This document shows positions 53,485-61,739 of a DNA stretch of 64,000 nucleotides, one piece after another. The position numbers and the translations under genes were made by a program. Under the pieces are notes generated by a model. It was not told where the DNA came from, made no database searches, and worked only from the letters and a program-made list of their open reading frames with translations. Where the stretch lies: positions 1 through 64,000 of the forward strand of contig NZ_DASXVH010000045.1 of NCBI RefSeq assembly GCF_036504375.1, read 5' to 3'. How positions within the stretch are numbered: position 1 is the first letter of the stretch; the number at the start of each line of letters is the position of its first letter. This stretch comes from Novimethylophilus sp036504375 (lineage in GTDB: Bacteria > Pseudomonadota > Gammaproteobacteria > Burkholderiales > Methylophilaceae).

Positions 53485-54237
53485 ATGCTCAACCATTTGC
53501 GCGAAGATATCGCCGTCGTTTTTGAGCGCGACCCCGCCGCTCGCAACACATGGGAGGTGCTGACCACCTACCCCGGCGTGCATGCGCTCATTTTCCACCG
53601 CGTTTCGCATTGGCTGTGGAATATCGGCTTGCGCTGGCTGGCACGCTTCATCTCCCATCTCGGCCGCTGGCTGACCGGCATAGAAATTCATCCCGGCGCG
53701 ACCATAGGCCGCAGAGTATTCATCGATCACGGCATGGGCGTGGTAATCGGCGAAACCGCGGTCATCCATGACGATTGCACGCTTTATCATGGCGTAACTC
53801 TTGGAGGCACCTCATGGAACAAAGGCAAGCGCCACCCCACCTTGCTTGAAGGCGTAGTCATCGGAGCGGGCGCCAAAGTGCTCGGGCCAATCACGGTCGG
53901 CGCAGGCGCCAAAATCGGATCAAATGCCGTTGTGGTAAAGGATGTTCCCGCCGGCGCCACTGCCGTCGGCATTCCTGCGCGCATCCTGGACCAGGAAAAG
54001 GCCAAGCTGCGCGATGCCACAGCGCAAAAAATGGGCTTCTCCGCCTACGCTGTTGGCGATGACAGCAACGATCCAATGACTAAAGCGGTGCACGCCCTGC
54101 TCGACCATGCCGCACAACAAGACAAGCGTCTGCAGGAATTGGCCGAGCAATTGGCCAAGCTGGGTGCCGATCTTGAGGTGGACGAAAAGGTCGGGGATGC
54201 TTTCGATGTCAATTACCTTAACAAGATAGTTGACTAA
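53485..54237 (+). CDS. cysE: Serine O-acetyltransferase
   Basis: This 250-residue protein has an N-terminal helical domain (MLNHLREDIAVVFERDPAARN) and a left-handed beta helix of hexapeptide repeats (IEIHPGATIGRRVFIDHGMGVVIGETAVI...GVTLGGTSWNKGKRHPTLLEGVVIGAGAKVLG). It carries the catalytic Asp-His and supplies O-acetylserine for cysteine, the sulfur source for the isc genes that follow. The start at 53485 fits homologues; the upstream frame from 53431 is ignored. Confidence 0.96.
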   Translation: MLNHLREDIAVVFERDPAARNTWEVLTTYPGVHALIFHRVSHWLWNIGLRWLARFISHLGRWLTGIEIHPGATIGRRVFIDHGMGVVIGETAVIHDDCTLYHGVTLGGTSWNKGKRHPTLLEGVVIGAGAKVLGPITVGAGAKIGSNAVVVKDVPAGATAVGIPARILDQEKAKLRDATAQKMGFSAYAVGDDSNDPMTKAVHALLDHAAQQDKRLQELAEQLAKLGADLEVDEKVGDAFDVNYLNKIVD

Positions 54238-54250
54238 AACGCTAAGGTAT
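54226..54250 (+). promoter_or_regulatory. IscR type-1 binding site and iscR promoter
   Basis: The 25-bp site begins ATAGTTGACTA and ends AAGGTAT. It matches 22 of 25 positions of the IscR type-1 consensus (ATASYYGACTRWWWYAGTCRRSTAT). The TTGACT inside (54230-54235) is a -35 box with a GAAAAT -10 at 54253-54258, 17 bp away. The site overlaps the cysE stop. It predicts repression of the operon by [2Fe-2S]-IscR. Confidence 0.75.
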
Positions 54251-54298
54251 TAGAAAATAACAACTGTTATTGAACTTAACGTGAAAGCAAACTAAATT

Positions 54299-54763
54299 AT
54301 GCGACTAACCACCAAAGGGCGTTTCGCCGTCACCGCGATGCTCGACATTGCACTCAACGAAACCGGGCGCCCGGTCACGCTGACCACCATCAGCGAACGG
54401 CAGGATATTTCCCTGTCCTATCTTGAACAATTATTCAGCCGCCTGCGCAGGAACGGGCTGGTTAAAAGCGTGCGCGGCCCCGGCGGCGGTTACCGCATGG
54501 CGCTCGACCCGAAATCCATCTCGGTGTCAGACATCATCCGCGCAGTGGATGAACAAATCGACGCCACGCAATGCGGCGGCAATGAAAATTGCCTGGATGA
54601 TCACCGCTGCATGACCCACGAATTATGGGCCGCGCTGAACCACAAAATTCTGGAATATCTGGAAGGCGTAACCCTGGCGCAACTGGTTGCCTCGCAAAAG
54701 GGCGGGAAAAAAGTGGTGATTGCGGAACCCAGACGCATCAGGAATACCGCCCAGGCAGCTTGA
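54299..54763 (+). CDS. iscR: Fe-S cluster regulator IscR
   Basis: This 154-residue Rrf2-family protein begins MRLTTKGRFAVTAMLDIALNE. Its winged-helix recognition helix is in ISLSYLEQLFSRLRRNGLVKSVRGPGGGYRMA. The cluster ligands are three Cys in CGGNENCLDDHRC plus the following His. It senses Fe-S sufficiency and represses isc. The stop overlaps the next start (TGATG). Confidence 0.97.
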   Translation: MRLTTKGRFAVTAMLDIALNETGRPVTLTTISERQDISLSYLEQLFSRLRRNGLVKSVRGPGGGYRMALDPKSISVSDIIRAVDEQIDATQCGGNENCLDDHRCMTHELWAALNHKILEYLEGVTLAQLVASQKGGKKVVIAEPRRIRNTAQAA

Positions 54764-55896
54764 TGACCCGGAACGTTTATTTCGACCACAACGCCACCAC
54801 GCCGTTAGATCCTGTCGTGCGTGAGGCGATGTTGCCGTGGCTCGGAATTCCGGCCAACGCTTCCAGCAGACATCAATTCGGACGCTCGGCCCGCCATGCA
54901 TTGGAACAGGCGAGAGAACAGGTCGCTGCCGCGGTTAGTGCGCATCCTTCTCAAGTAGTATTTACCGGCAGTGGCACTGAGGCGGATAATTTCGCTATTC
55001 GCGGCATCTGCTCGACGCTCAAACCCGGCCACCTGGCGGTCAGTGCGATCGAGCATCCTGCGGTGATGAAACCGGCCCAGGCGTTACTGCAACGTGGTTG
55101 GAAGCTGACGAAAATCGCAGTGGAAAAAACCGGCAAGGTCGGCATCCGGAATCTGGAAGAGGCTTTGCAGCAACCTGCCGCGCTGGTGTCGATAATGCTG
55201 GCCAACAATGAAACCGGCGTCGTACAGGACATCCCGGCTTTATCCGGGATTGCGCGCCGGCATGGCGCAATCATGCATACCGACGCGGTGCAGGCGCTGG
55301 GTAAAATGCCGCTGGATTTCAATGCGTTCGGCGTTCAGGCGATGAGCTTGTCGGGCCACAAAATTGGCGGACCACAAGGCACAGGCGCGCTGGTGCTGGA
55401 CAAACGCCTGGATATCCAGCCGTTGCTTTACGGCGGTGGCCAGGAGAAGGGGCGTCGCAGCGGCACCGAAAATATTGCCGCGATCGTCGGCTTCGGGATG
55501 GCATGCGAGTTGCTGATGCATCGTCCGAAAGTCGAGATTGAACTGCGGGATGAACTGGAGGTAGGCCTGCGCGCGCTGGGAGCCGCGATTTTCGGGGCAG
55601 AAGCCCAACGGGTGCCGAATACCAGTTTTTTCGCCATTCCCGGTATCGACGGCGAAACGCTGGTAATGGCGCTGGACCGGGCAGGCTATGCGGTAGCCAG
55701 CGGCTCAGCCTGCTCCAGCGACAGCTCCGACCCCAGCCCGGTATTGCTGGCGATGGGAATATCGCCGGAATTGGCGCAAGGCGCCGTGCGGGTGAGTCTG
55801 GGCTCCGGCAATACGGCACAAGAAATACAGGGATTTTTACAAGCATTACGTGGCGAGTTGTCACGCATGCAAACCATGAGCGCGCTTGCAGTTTGA
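54763..55896 (+). CDS. Second cysteine desulfurase (NifS/IscS-like) between iscR and iscS
   Basis: This 377-residue class V PLP enzyme has the PLP Lys in SLSGHKIGGPQGTG and the catalytic Cys in VASGSACSSDSSDPSPVLLAMG. It has the full fold, YFDHNATTPLDPVVREAMLPWL at the start. It is clearly diverged from the adjacent IscS (SGSACTSASLEPSYVL). The IscS-like C-terminal IscU-docking tail (SPLWEMFQDGIDLESVAWAAH) is missing. It may serve another sulfur acceptor or act as a backup. It is translationally coupled to iscR. Confidence 0.9.
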   Translation: MTRNVYFDHNATTPLDPVVREAMLPWLGIPANASSRHQFGRSARHALEQAREQVAAAVSAHPSQVVFTGSGTEADNFAIRGICSTLKPGHLAVSAIEHPAVMKPAQALLQRGWKLTKIAVEKTGKVGIRNLEEALQQPAALVSIMLANNETGVVQDIPALSGIARRHGAIMHTDAVQALGKMPLDFNAFGVQAMSLSGHKIGGPQGTGALVLDKRLDIQPLLYGGGQEKGRRSGTENIAAIVGFGMACELLMHRPKVEIELRDELEVGLRALGAAIFGAEAQRVPNTSFFAIPGIDGETLVMALDRAGYAVASGSACSSDSSDPSPVLLAMGISPELAQGAVRVSLGSGNTAQEIQGFLQALRGELSRMQTMSALAV

Positions 55897-55903
55897 GGAT
55901 ATT

Positions 55904-57118
55904 ATGACAGTCAAAACTCCGATCTACCTGGACTACTCCGCCACCACGCCGGTTGACCCGCGCGTGGCAGAGAAGATGATTCCTTACCTCACCGAGCACT
56001 TCGGCAATCCGGCTTCACGCTCGCACGTGTTCGGCTGGGTCGCTGACAAGGCGGTGGAAGATGCCCGCGAACAGGTCGCCGCGCTGGTCAATTGCGACCC
56101 CAAGGAAATCGTCTGGACCTCTGGCGCCACCGAATCCGACAACCTTGCGATCAAGGGCGCCGCTCACTTCTATGCTGGCAAGGGTAAACACCTGATTACA
56201 GTCAAGACCGAGCACAAGGCGGTGATCGACCCCTGCCGCGAACTGGAGCGCCAAGGCTTTGAAGTCACCTATCTAGACCCCGAACCCAATGGGCTGATCG
56301 ATCTGGACAAATTCAAGGCGGCGATTCGTCCCGATACCATTCTGGCCTCGGTAATGCACGTCAATAACGAGATCGGCGTCATTCAGGATATTGTTGCCAT
56401 CGGCAATGTGTGCCGCGAGAAAGGCATTATTTCCCATGTCGATGCCGCGCAGTCCACCGGTAAGGTGGCGATCGACCTGGAAACGCTACCGGTCGACTTG
56501 ATGAGCTTTTCAGCGCACAAGACCTATGGCCCCAAGGGCATAGGCGCATTGTATGTGCGCAGAAAGCCTAGAATCCGCATCGAAGCGCAGATGCACGGCG
56601 GCGGTCACGAACGCGGCATGCGCTCGGGCACGCTGGCCACGCACCAGATCGTCGGCATGGGTGAAGCGTTCCGCATCGCCCGCGAAGAAATGGAACTGGA
56701 AAGCGCCCGCATCCGCAAGCTGCGCGACAAGCTGCTCGCGGGGCTGTCCGAAATCGAGGAAGTGTACGTCAACGGCGACCTGAAGAACCGCGTGCCGCAC
56801 AACCTGAACATGAGCTTCAACTTCGTCGAAGGCGAGTCGCTGATCATGGCTGTGAAAGATATCGCAGTATCGAGCGGCTCGGCCTGCACCTCGGCCAGCC
56901 TGGAACCGTCTTACGTGCTGCGCGCATTGGGGCGTTCGGACGAACTGGCACACAGCTCGATCCGCTTCTCGATCGGCCGCTTCACCACGGAAGAAGAGAT
57001 CGATTACACAGTGGCGTTAATGAAGGGCAAGATCGGCAAGCTGCGGGAACTGTCTCCATTGTGGGAGATGTTCCAGGATGGTATCGATCTGGAGAGCGTG
57101 GCCTGGGCGGCACATTAG
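55904..57118 (+). CDS. iscS: Cysteine desulfurase IscS
   Basis: This 404-residue enzyme is the sulfur donor for Fe-S assembly and tRNA thiolation. It begins MTVKTPIYLDYSATTPVDPRVAEKMIPYL. The PLP Lys is in SFSAHKTYGPKGIGALYVRRKP, the mobile catalytic Cys loop is SSGSACTSASLEPSYVLRALG, and the C-terminal tail binds IscU. GAGGAT precedes the ATG. Confidence 0.98.
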   Translation: MTVKTPIYLDYSATTPVDPRVAEKMIPYLTEHFGNPASRSHVFGWVADKAVEDAREQVAALVNCDPKEIVWTSGATESDNLAIKGAAHFYAGKGKHLITVKTEHKAVIDPCRELERQGFEVTYLDPEPNGLIDLDKFKAAIRPDTILASVMHVNNEIGVIQDIVAIGNVCREKGIISHVDAAQSTGKVAIDLETLPVDLMSFSAHKTYGPKGIGALYVRRKPRIRIEAQMHGGGHERGMRSGTLATHQIVGMGEAFRIAREEMELESARIRKLRDKLLAGLSEIEEVYVNGDLKNRVPHNLNMSFNFVEGESLIMAVKDIAVSSGSACTSASLEPSYVLRALGRSDELAHSSIRFSIGRFTTEEEIDYTVALMKGKIGKLRELSPLWEMFQDGIDLESVAWAAH

Positions 57119-57181
57119 AGAGCAGTTCCTTGCCTGACAGGCAGATTATCGGTTCTCTAGGAATAATGTTAGGAGTAACAA

Positions 57182-57604
57182 ATGGCATATAGCGACAAAG
57201 TACTGGATCACTACGAAAATCCGCGCAATGTGGGCTCGTTCGACAAGGCTGACGCGAACGTTGGCACCGGCATGGTAGGAGCGCCTGCATGCGGCGACGT
57301 GATGAAGCTGCAGATCCGGGTAGATGATGACGGCGTGATCGCGGATGCCAAGTTCAAGACTTACGGCTGCGGCTCGGCGATTGCCTCCAGTTCGCTGGTG
57401 ACCGAATGGCTCAAGGGCAAGACGCTGGACGAGGCAATGGCGATCAAAAATTCGGATATCGCCGAGGAATTGGCCCTGCCCCCAGTCAAGATCCATTGCT
57501 CGGTATTGGCCGAAGACGCGATCAAGGCTGCGATCGCCGATCTCAAGCAGAAACAGGGCGAAAGCGAATCCGCGGATGCCGCGGTATGCAAGCCCGAAGC
57601 TTAA
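57182..57604 (+). CDS. iscU: Fe-S cluster assembly scaffold IscU
   Basis: This 140-residue scaffold has cluster Cys in GAPACGDVMKL, YGCGSAIASSS and KIHCSVLAEDA, with Asp after the first. The HscA-recognition motif LPPVKIHCS is present. It lies 63 bp after iscS. Confidence 0.98.
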   Translation: MAYSDKVLDHYENPRNVGSFDKADANVGTGMVGAPACGDVMKLQIRVDDDGVIADAKFKTYGCGSAIASSSLVTEWLKGKTLDEAMAIKNSDIAEELALPPVKIHCSVLAEDAIKAAIADLKQKQGESESADAAVCKPEA

Positions 57605-57685
57605 GAATTAATCCTTGAGAATTAATCATCGATCAGGCCTGCATAGCCAATCGACGACTTCAGATTCATGTTTTAGGAAATAAAT

Positions 57686-58009
57686 ATGGCAATCACACTG
57701 ACCGAAGCCGCTGCTCAACGCGTGCAAAAATTCCTCGCCAACCGCGGCAAAGGAGTTGGACTGCGCCTGGGCGTCAAGACTTCCGGATGCTCCGGTATGG
57801 CATATACGCTGGAGTTCGTCGATGAAGCCGGCGCTGACGATGTCGCATTTCAAAGCCATGGTGTTACCGTACTGCTCGACCCCAAGAGCCTAAGCTATCT
57901 TGATGGTACCGAGTTGGACTACACCAAAGAAGGGCTGAACGAAGGCTTCAAATTCAACAACCCGAACGTAAAGGGCGAATGCGGCTGCGGCGAAAGCTTT
58001 ACCGTATAG
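57686..58009 (+). CDS. iscA: A-type Fe-S carrier IscA
   Basis: This 107-residue carrier has the three conserved Cys in KTSGCSGMAYTLEFVDEA and GECGCGESFTV. It moves clusters to apoproteins, notably 4Fe-4S targets. It lies 81 bp after iscU, in the normal isc order. Confidence 0.97.
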   Translation: MAITLTEAAAQRVQKFLANRGKGVGLRLGVKTSGCSGMAYTLEFVDEAGADDVAFQSHGVTVLLDPKSLSYLDGTELDYTKEGLNEGFKFNNPNVKGECGCGESFTV

Positions 58010-58019
58010 GAAGCCCTTG

Positions 58020-58089
58020 GCTATCAGCACTCAGCGTTCAGCCTTGAGGCTTGGGTTTTGCTGATTGCTGAAAGCTTCCCGCTGATAGC
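58020..58089. repeat. Inverted repeat in the iscA-hscB gap
   Basis: GCTATCAGC (58020-58028) and GCTGATAGC (58081-58089) are perfect 9-bp arms. Between them TCAGC and GCTGA motifs recur several times, allowing an extended hairpin of about 70 nt. It lies between iscA and hscB and could affect processing or stability of the isc mRNA. There is no T-run. Confidence 0.6.
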
Positions 58090-58093
58090 TAAC

Positions 58094-58615
58094 ATGCATA
58101 AAACCCATTTCGAACTGTTCGGCCTTCCCCCTCTTTTTGCGATCGATATCGTGCGACTGGATCAGGCATATCGCCACTTGCAGGCAGAAGTGCATCCCGA
58201 CCGTTTTGCTGCGGCCACCGATAGCGAGCGTCACCAATCGCTGCAATGGGCGACGCATGCCAACGAAGCCTACCGGACCCTGAAAAACCCGCTGACGCGA
58301 GCGCGCTATCTGCTGCAATTGCATGGCGTGGATACGCAGGAAGAATCCAACACAGCAATGCCAGCGGATTTCCTGATGCGTCAGATGGAATGGCGCGAAG
58401 CCATCGAGGATGCCGTCGTCGTCGCCGATGTTGAGGCCTTGGAAGCCCTGGATCGCGGCCTGCGCAGCGAAGCGCGCAGCCTGCGGGAAGAATTGTCCCT
58501 GGCGCTGGACGAACAGAACGATTACGCCGGTGCCAGCGAAATCGTGCGCAAGCTGCGATTTCTTGATAAAGTTCAGGCCGAAATCGACCAGGCAATCGAC
58601 GCACTCGAATCATAA
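58094..58615 (+). CDS. hscB: Fe-S co-chaperone HscB
   Basis: This 173-residue J-protein has the HPD motif in LQAEVHPDRFAAATDSE. A C-terminal three-helix domain binds IscU. It stimulates HscA ATPase. Start 58094 (MHKTHFELFGLPPLF) matches homologues. Its stop overlaps hscA (TAATG). Confidence 0.96.
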   Translation: MHKTHFELFGLPPLFAIDIVRLDQAYRHLQAEVHPDRFAAATDSERHQSLQWATHANEAYRTLKNPLTRARYLLQLHGVDTQEESNTAMPADFLMRQMEWREAIEDAVVVADVEALEALDRGLRSEARSLREELSLALDEQNDYAGASEIVRKLRFLDKVQAEIDQAIDALES

Positions 58616-60480
58616 TGGCACTTCTCCAAATATCCGAACCCGGCATGGGCGCCGCGCCACACCAGCATCGTCTGGCGGTCGGCATCGATCTCGGCACCAC
58701 CAATTCCCTGGTTGCCACCGTACGCAGCGGCTTGAGCGTGGTGCTGCACGATAACGACGGACGCGCGTTGCTACCTTCCGTGGTGCGCTTTCTCGCCGAT
58801 GGTCAGGTGGAAGTCGGCATGGCGGCACAGACTCAGCAAAGCCATGACCCACAGAACACCATTGCCTCGGCGAAGCGTTTCATGGGGCGCGGGCTCAAGG
58901 ATATCGCCGACATTACCCACCTCCCCTACCGTTTTCTGGACGAGCCGGGCATGGTGCAGCTCAGAACGGTTGCCGGCGTGAAAAGCCCGGTCGAGGTTTC
59001 CGCCGAAATCCTCAAAGTGCTCAAGGCGCGCGCCGAGGATGCCCTGGGTGGCGAGCTCACCGGCGCCGTCATTACCGTACCGGCCTATTTCGACGATGCA
59101 CAGCGCCAGGCCACCAAGGACGCCGCGCGCCTGGCAGGCATCAATGTATTGCGGCTACTCAACGAGCCGACCGCCGCTGCCGTTGCCTACGGCCTGGACA
59201 ACGGCGCCGAAGGGGTCTACGTGGTATACGACCTGGGCGGGGGCACTTTCGACGTATCCATTTTACGTTTAGCCAAAGGCATCTTCGAAGTGCTGGCCAC
59301 CAATGGCGACTCGGCGCTTGGAGGCGACGATTTCGACCGCCGCATCTATTGCTGGGTGTTGGAGCAGGCCAAGCTGCCGCCGCTCGCGCCTGAAGATAAC
59401 AGCCTGTTGATGACCAAGGCCCGTGAAGCCAAGGAATGGTTGACCAACAATCCGGAAGCCCGCATCACCTGCGTATTGCGCAGCGGCGACATCGTCGACA
59501 TGACGCTCACCACGTCGACCTTCATTGATCTGACCGCGCCGCTGGTGGCAAAAACCATTGCTCCTGTCAAAAAAGCCCTGCGCGACGCCAAGTTGTTGGT
59601 CGATGACGTGCAAGGCGTGGTCATGGTCGGCGGCGCCACGCGCATGCCGCACATCCAGCATGCGGTATGGGAATACTTCGGCCAGGAACCGCTCACCAAT
59701 CTCGACCCGGACAAGGTGGTGGCGCTGGGCGCCGCGATACAGGCCAATGTGCTCGCCGGCAACCGCAACCAGGACGATCTGCTGCTGCTCGATGTGGTGC
59801 CGCTTTCGCTCGGCCTCGAAACCATGGGGGGGCTGACCGAGAAAATCATTCCGCGCAATGCAACGATCCCGGTCGCGCGCGCCCAGGACTTCACCACCTT
59901 CAAGGACGGCCAGACCGCGATGAGCATCCACGTAGTGCAGGGTGAAAGGGAATTAGTCGCCGACTGCCGCTCGCTGGCGCGCTTCGAACTGCGCGGCATT
60001 CCGCCGATGGCGGCGGGCGCGGCGCGCATCCGCGTGACCTTCCAGGTGGATGCCGACGGACTGCTTTCGGTCTCCGCCCGCGAACAAAACAGCGGCGCCG
60101 AGGCGCATATTACCGTAAAGCCATCCTACGGACTGGAAGAAAACGAGATTGCCAACATGCTGCAGGCGTCCTATTCCCATGCCGGAGAGGACATGCAGAT
60201 GCGCGCGCTGCGCGAAACGCAGGTCGATGCCGAACGTTTGCTGGTCGCGGTTGCCGCCGCGCTGGACAAGGATGGCGAGCGCTATCTGAATGCCACCGAG
60301 CGCGCCGCCATCGACGAGCACATGCGCGCCCTGCGCACTGCCGCGGCAGGCAATGACGCTGCTGCGATCAAGCAGACGATTGCCGTGCTCAATCAGGCCA
60401 CGGACACTTTCGCCGCGCGGCGCATGGACGCCAGCGTGCGCCGGGCATTGACGGGCCACAAGCTGGAAGAACTCAATTAG
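58615..60480 (+). CDS. hscA: Fe-S assembly Hsp70 chaperone HscA
   Basis: This 621-residue DnaK-type chaperone has ATPase motifs VGIDLGTTNSLVATV, VYDLGGGTFDVSIL and VVMVGGATRMPHI. The substrate domain then binds the LPPVK of IscU. A short N-terminal extension (about 20 residues) is usual for HscA. Confidence 0.97.
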   Translation: MALLQISEPGMGAAPHQHRLAVGIDLGTTNSLVATVRSGLSVVLHDNDGRALLPSVVRFLADGQVEVGMAAQTQQSHDPQNTIASAKRFMGRGLKDIADITHLPYRFLDEPGMVQLRTVAGVKSPVEVSAEILKVLKARAEDALGGELTGAVITVPAYFDDAQRQATKDAARLAGINVLRLLNEPTAAAVAYGLDNGAEGVYVVYDLGGGTFDVSILRLAKGIFEVLATNGDSALGGDDFDRRIYCWVLEQAKLPPLAPEDNSLLMTKAREAKEWLTNNPEARITCVLRSGDIVDMTLTTSTFIDLTAPLVAKTIAPVKKALRDAKLLVDDVQGVVMVGGATRMPHIQHAVWEYFGQEPLTNLDPDKVVALGAAIQANVLAGNRNQDDLLLLDVVPLSLGLETMGGLTEKIIPRNATIPVARAQDFTTFKDGQTAMSIHVVQGERELVADCRSLARFELRGIPPMAAGAARIRVTFQVDADGLLSVSAREQNSGAEAHITVKPSYGLEENEIANMLQASYSHAGEDMQMRALRETQVDAERLLVAVAAALDKDGERYLNATERAAIDEHMRALRTAAAGNDAAAIKQTIAVLNQATDTFAARRMDASVRRALTGHKLEELN

Positions 60481-60495
60481 TGTGATCACGCCCTA

Positions 60496-60837
60496 ATGCC
60501 GAAAATCATCGTACTACCCCATGTCGAACTCTGCCCGGAAGGCGCCGTCATCGAGGCCAAATCCGGCACTTCCATCTGCGACAGCCTGCTGGATAACGGC
60601 ATCGATATCGAACATGCCTGCGACAAGGTTTGCGCCTGCACCACCTGTCACGTGATCGTGCGCGAAGGGTACGGCAGCCTGCCGGCTGCGGAAGAAAACG
60701 AGGAAGACCTGCTGGATAAAGCCTGGGGACTGGAACCCAATTCCCGACTGTCGTGCCAGGCGATCGTCGATGGCGCCGACCTGGTGGTGGAAATCCCCAA
60801 GTATTCGATCAACATGGCCAAAGAAGGCAAGCATTAG
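60496..60837 (+). CDS. fdx: Isc-type [2Fe-2S] ferredoxin
   Basis: This 113-residue ferredoxin has the cluster Cys in HACDKVCACTTCHV and LSCQAIV. It supplies electrons for cluster assembly. It starts 15 bp after hscA and ends the operon; no iscX follows. Confidence 0.96.
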   Translation: MPKIIVLPHVELCPEGAVIEAKSGTSICDSLLDNGIDIEHACDKVCACTTCHVIVREGYGSLPAAEENEEDLLDKAWGLEPNSRLSCQAIVDGADLVVEIPKYSINMAKEGKH

Positions 60838-60877
60838 GCAAGGCAAACACTAGCCTTCTCGCCGGTGCGCTGTTTTC

Positions 60878-61258
60878 CTACCAGTTCGTATACCGGTCTT
60901 TTTTCAGATAATCCTTGATGTGCCAGGCAATGCCTTCGTGATCGGTGAAGAAATAGCAATTGCCGTCGGCGCTGCTGATCGTTCGCTCTATGGTCAACGC
61001 CAGCTCGTTTTCAATGAACTCTTTGGCGTTCTCCATTCTCAGGCAGGGATTGCAAAAACCCGATGCGGCAGGCGGGGCGCTGATACTTCTCTTCTTGATT
61101 TCAATATTGATGCCCTCGTTGCTGGCAAACATTGAAATGCCGGAATCGGTGATGACGTGGTATCTGCCGCCCTGAAATATCTTCACCAGAAACGCGCAGT
61201 ATGCAGCGATGTTTTCAACGTGAACTTCGATGTGATCAAAGAATACCGCTTTACTCAT
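60878..61258 (-). CDS. VOC/glyoxalase-fold protein linked to ubiTUV
   Basis: This 126-residue protein begins MSKAVFFDHIEVHVENIAAYCAFLVKIFQGGRYHVI and ends with NCYFFTDHEGIAWHIKDYL, the beta-alpha-beta-beta-beta repeats of the VOC superfamily. His and Glu metal ligands are possible. It overlaps ubiT by 8 bp and so belongs to that unit. The substrate is unknown. Confidence 0.82.
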   Translation of the reverse strand: MSKAVFFDHIEVHVENIAAYCAFLVKIFQGGRYHVITDSGISMFASNEGINIEIKKRSISAPPAASGFCNPCLRMENAKEFIENELALTIERTISSADGNCYFFTDHEGIAWHIKDYLKKDRYTNW

Positions 61259-61739
61259 TCCTGCTCCTCGACGACAACAACCTTGCCTTGATCTGCGCCA
61301 GCACCGTGGATGGCGCCAGCATGGCCGCAGCCAGGCGGGGCAGCTCGATGCTGTCCAGGGTATTCTTGGCGACCAGTCCCAGCTCGGTATCGCCCTCCAC
61401 GATCAATCTGCGGCTGAAAAACAAGGTGTCCGGATCTTCCTTGCGTGTCGCCAACAGATAAAAATCCCGTGCCGTAGCGCTGAAGGCGAGGTCGGGCGCG
61501 GCACCGCAACGGACCGGCGAAAAGCCCTTGGGCGTGACCGTAAAATGCAGGTGCAGGCCGATATCCAGAACCCGAATCTCGATCCGCTTGCCTTGCAGCA
61601 GTTGCAGATCCTCCCGGCGAATGATGCTGCCGAGTGCCAGATTCAGCACCGTGGTAAATGCAAACGATGGCGGTAATGCCGGCAGCCGCGCAACCATTCG
61701 GCTTAGCGGCTTGGGAAAGGCGAAGGCAAGCTGGCTCAT
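61251..61739 (-). CDS. ubiT: UbiT, SCP2-domain lipid-binding factor for O2-independent ubiquinone synthesis
   Basis: This 162-residue SCP2 sterol-carrier fold protein (family of E. coli YhbT) reads GKRIEIRVLDIGLHLHFTVTPKGFSPV and LFFSRRLIVEGDTELGLVAKNTLDSIEL. It probably binds isoprenoid quinone intermediates for UbiU-UbiV. Its start overlaps the ubiV stop (ATGA). Confidence 0.92.
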   Translation of the reverse strand: MSQLAFAFPKPLSRMVARLPALPPSFAFTTVLNLALGSIIRREDLQLLQGKRIEIRVLDIGLHLHFTVTPKGFSPVRCGAAPDLAFSATARDFYLLATRKEDPDTLFFSRRLIVEGDTELGLVAKNTLDSIELPRLAAAMLAPSTVLAQIKARLLSSRSRNE

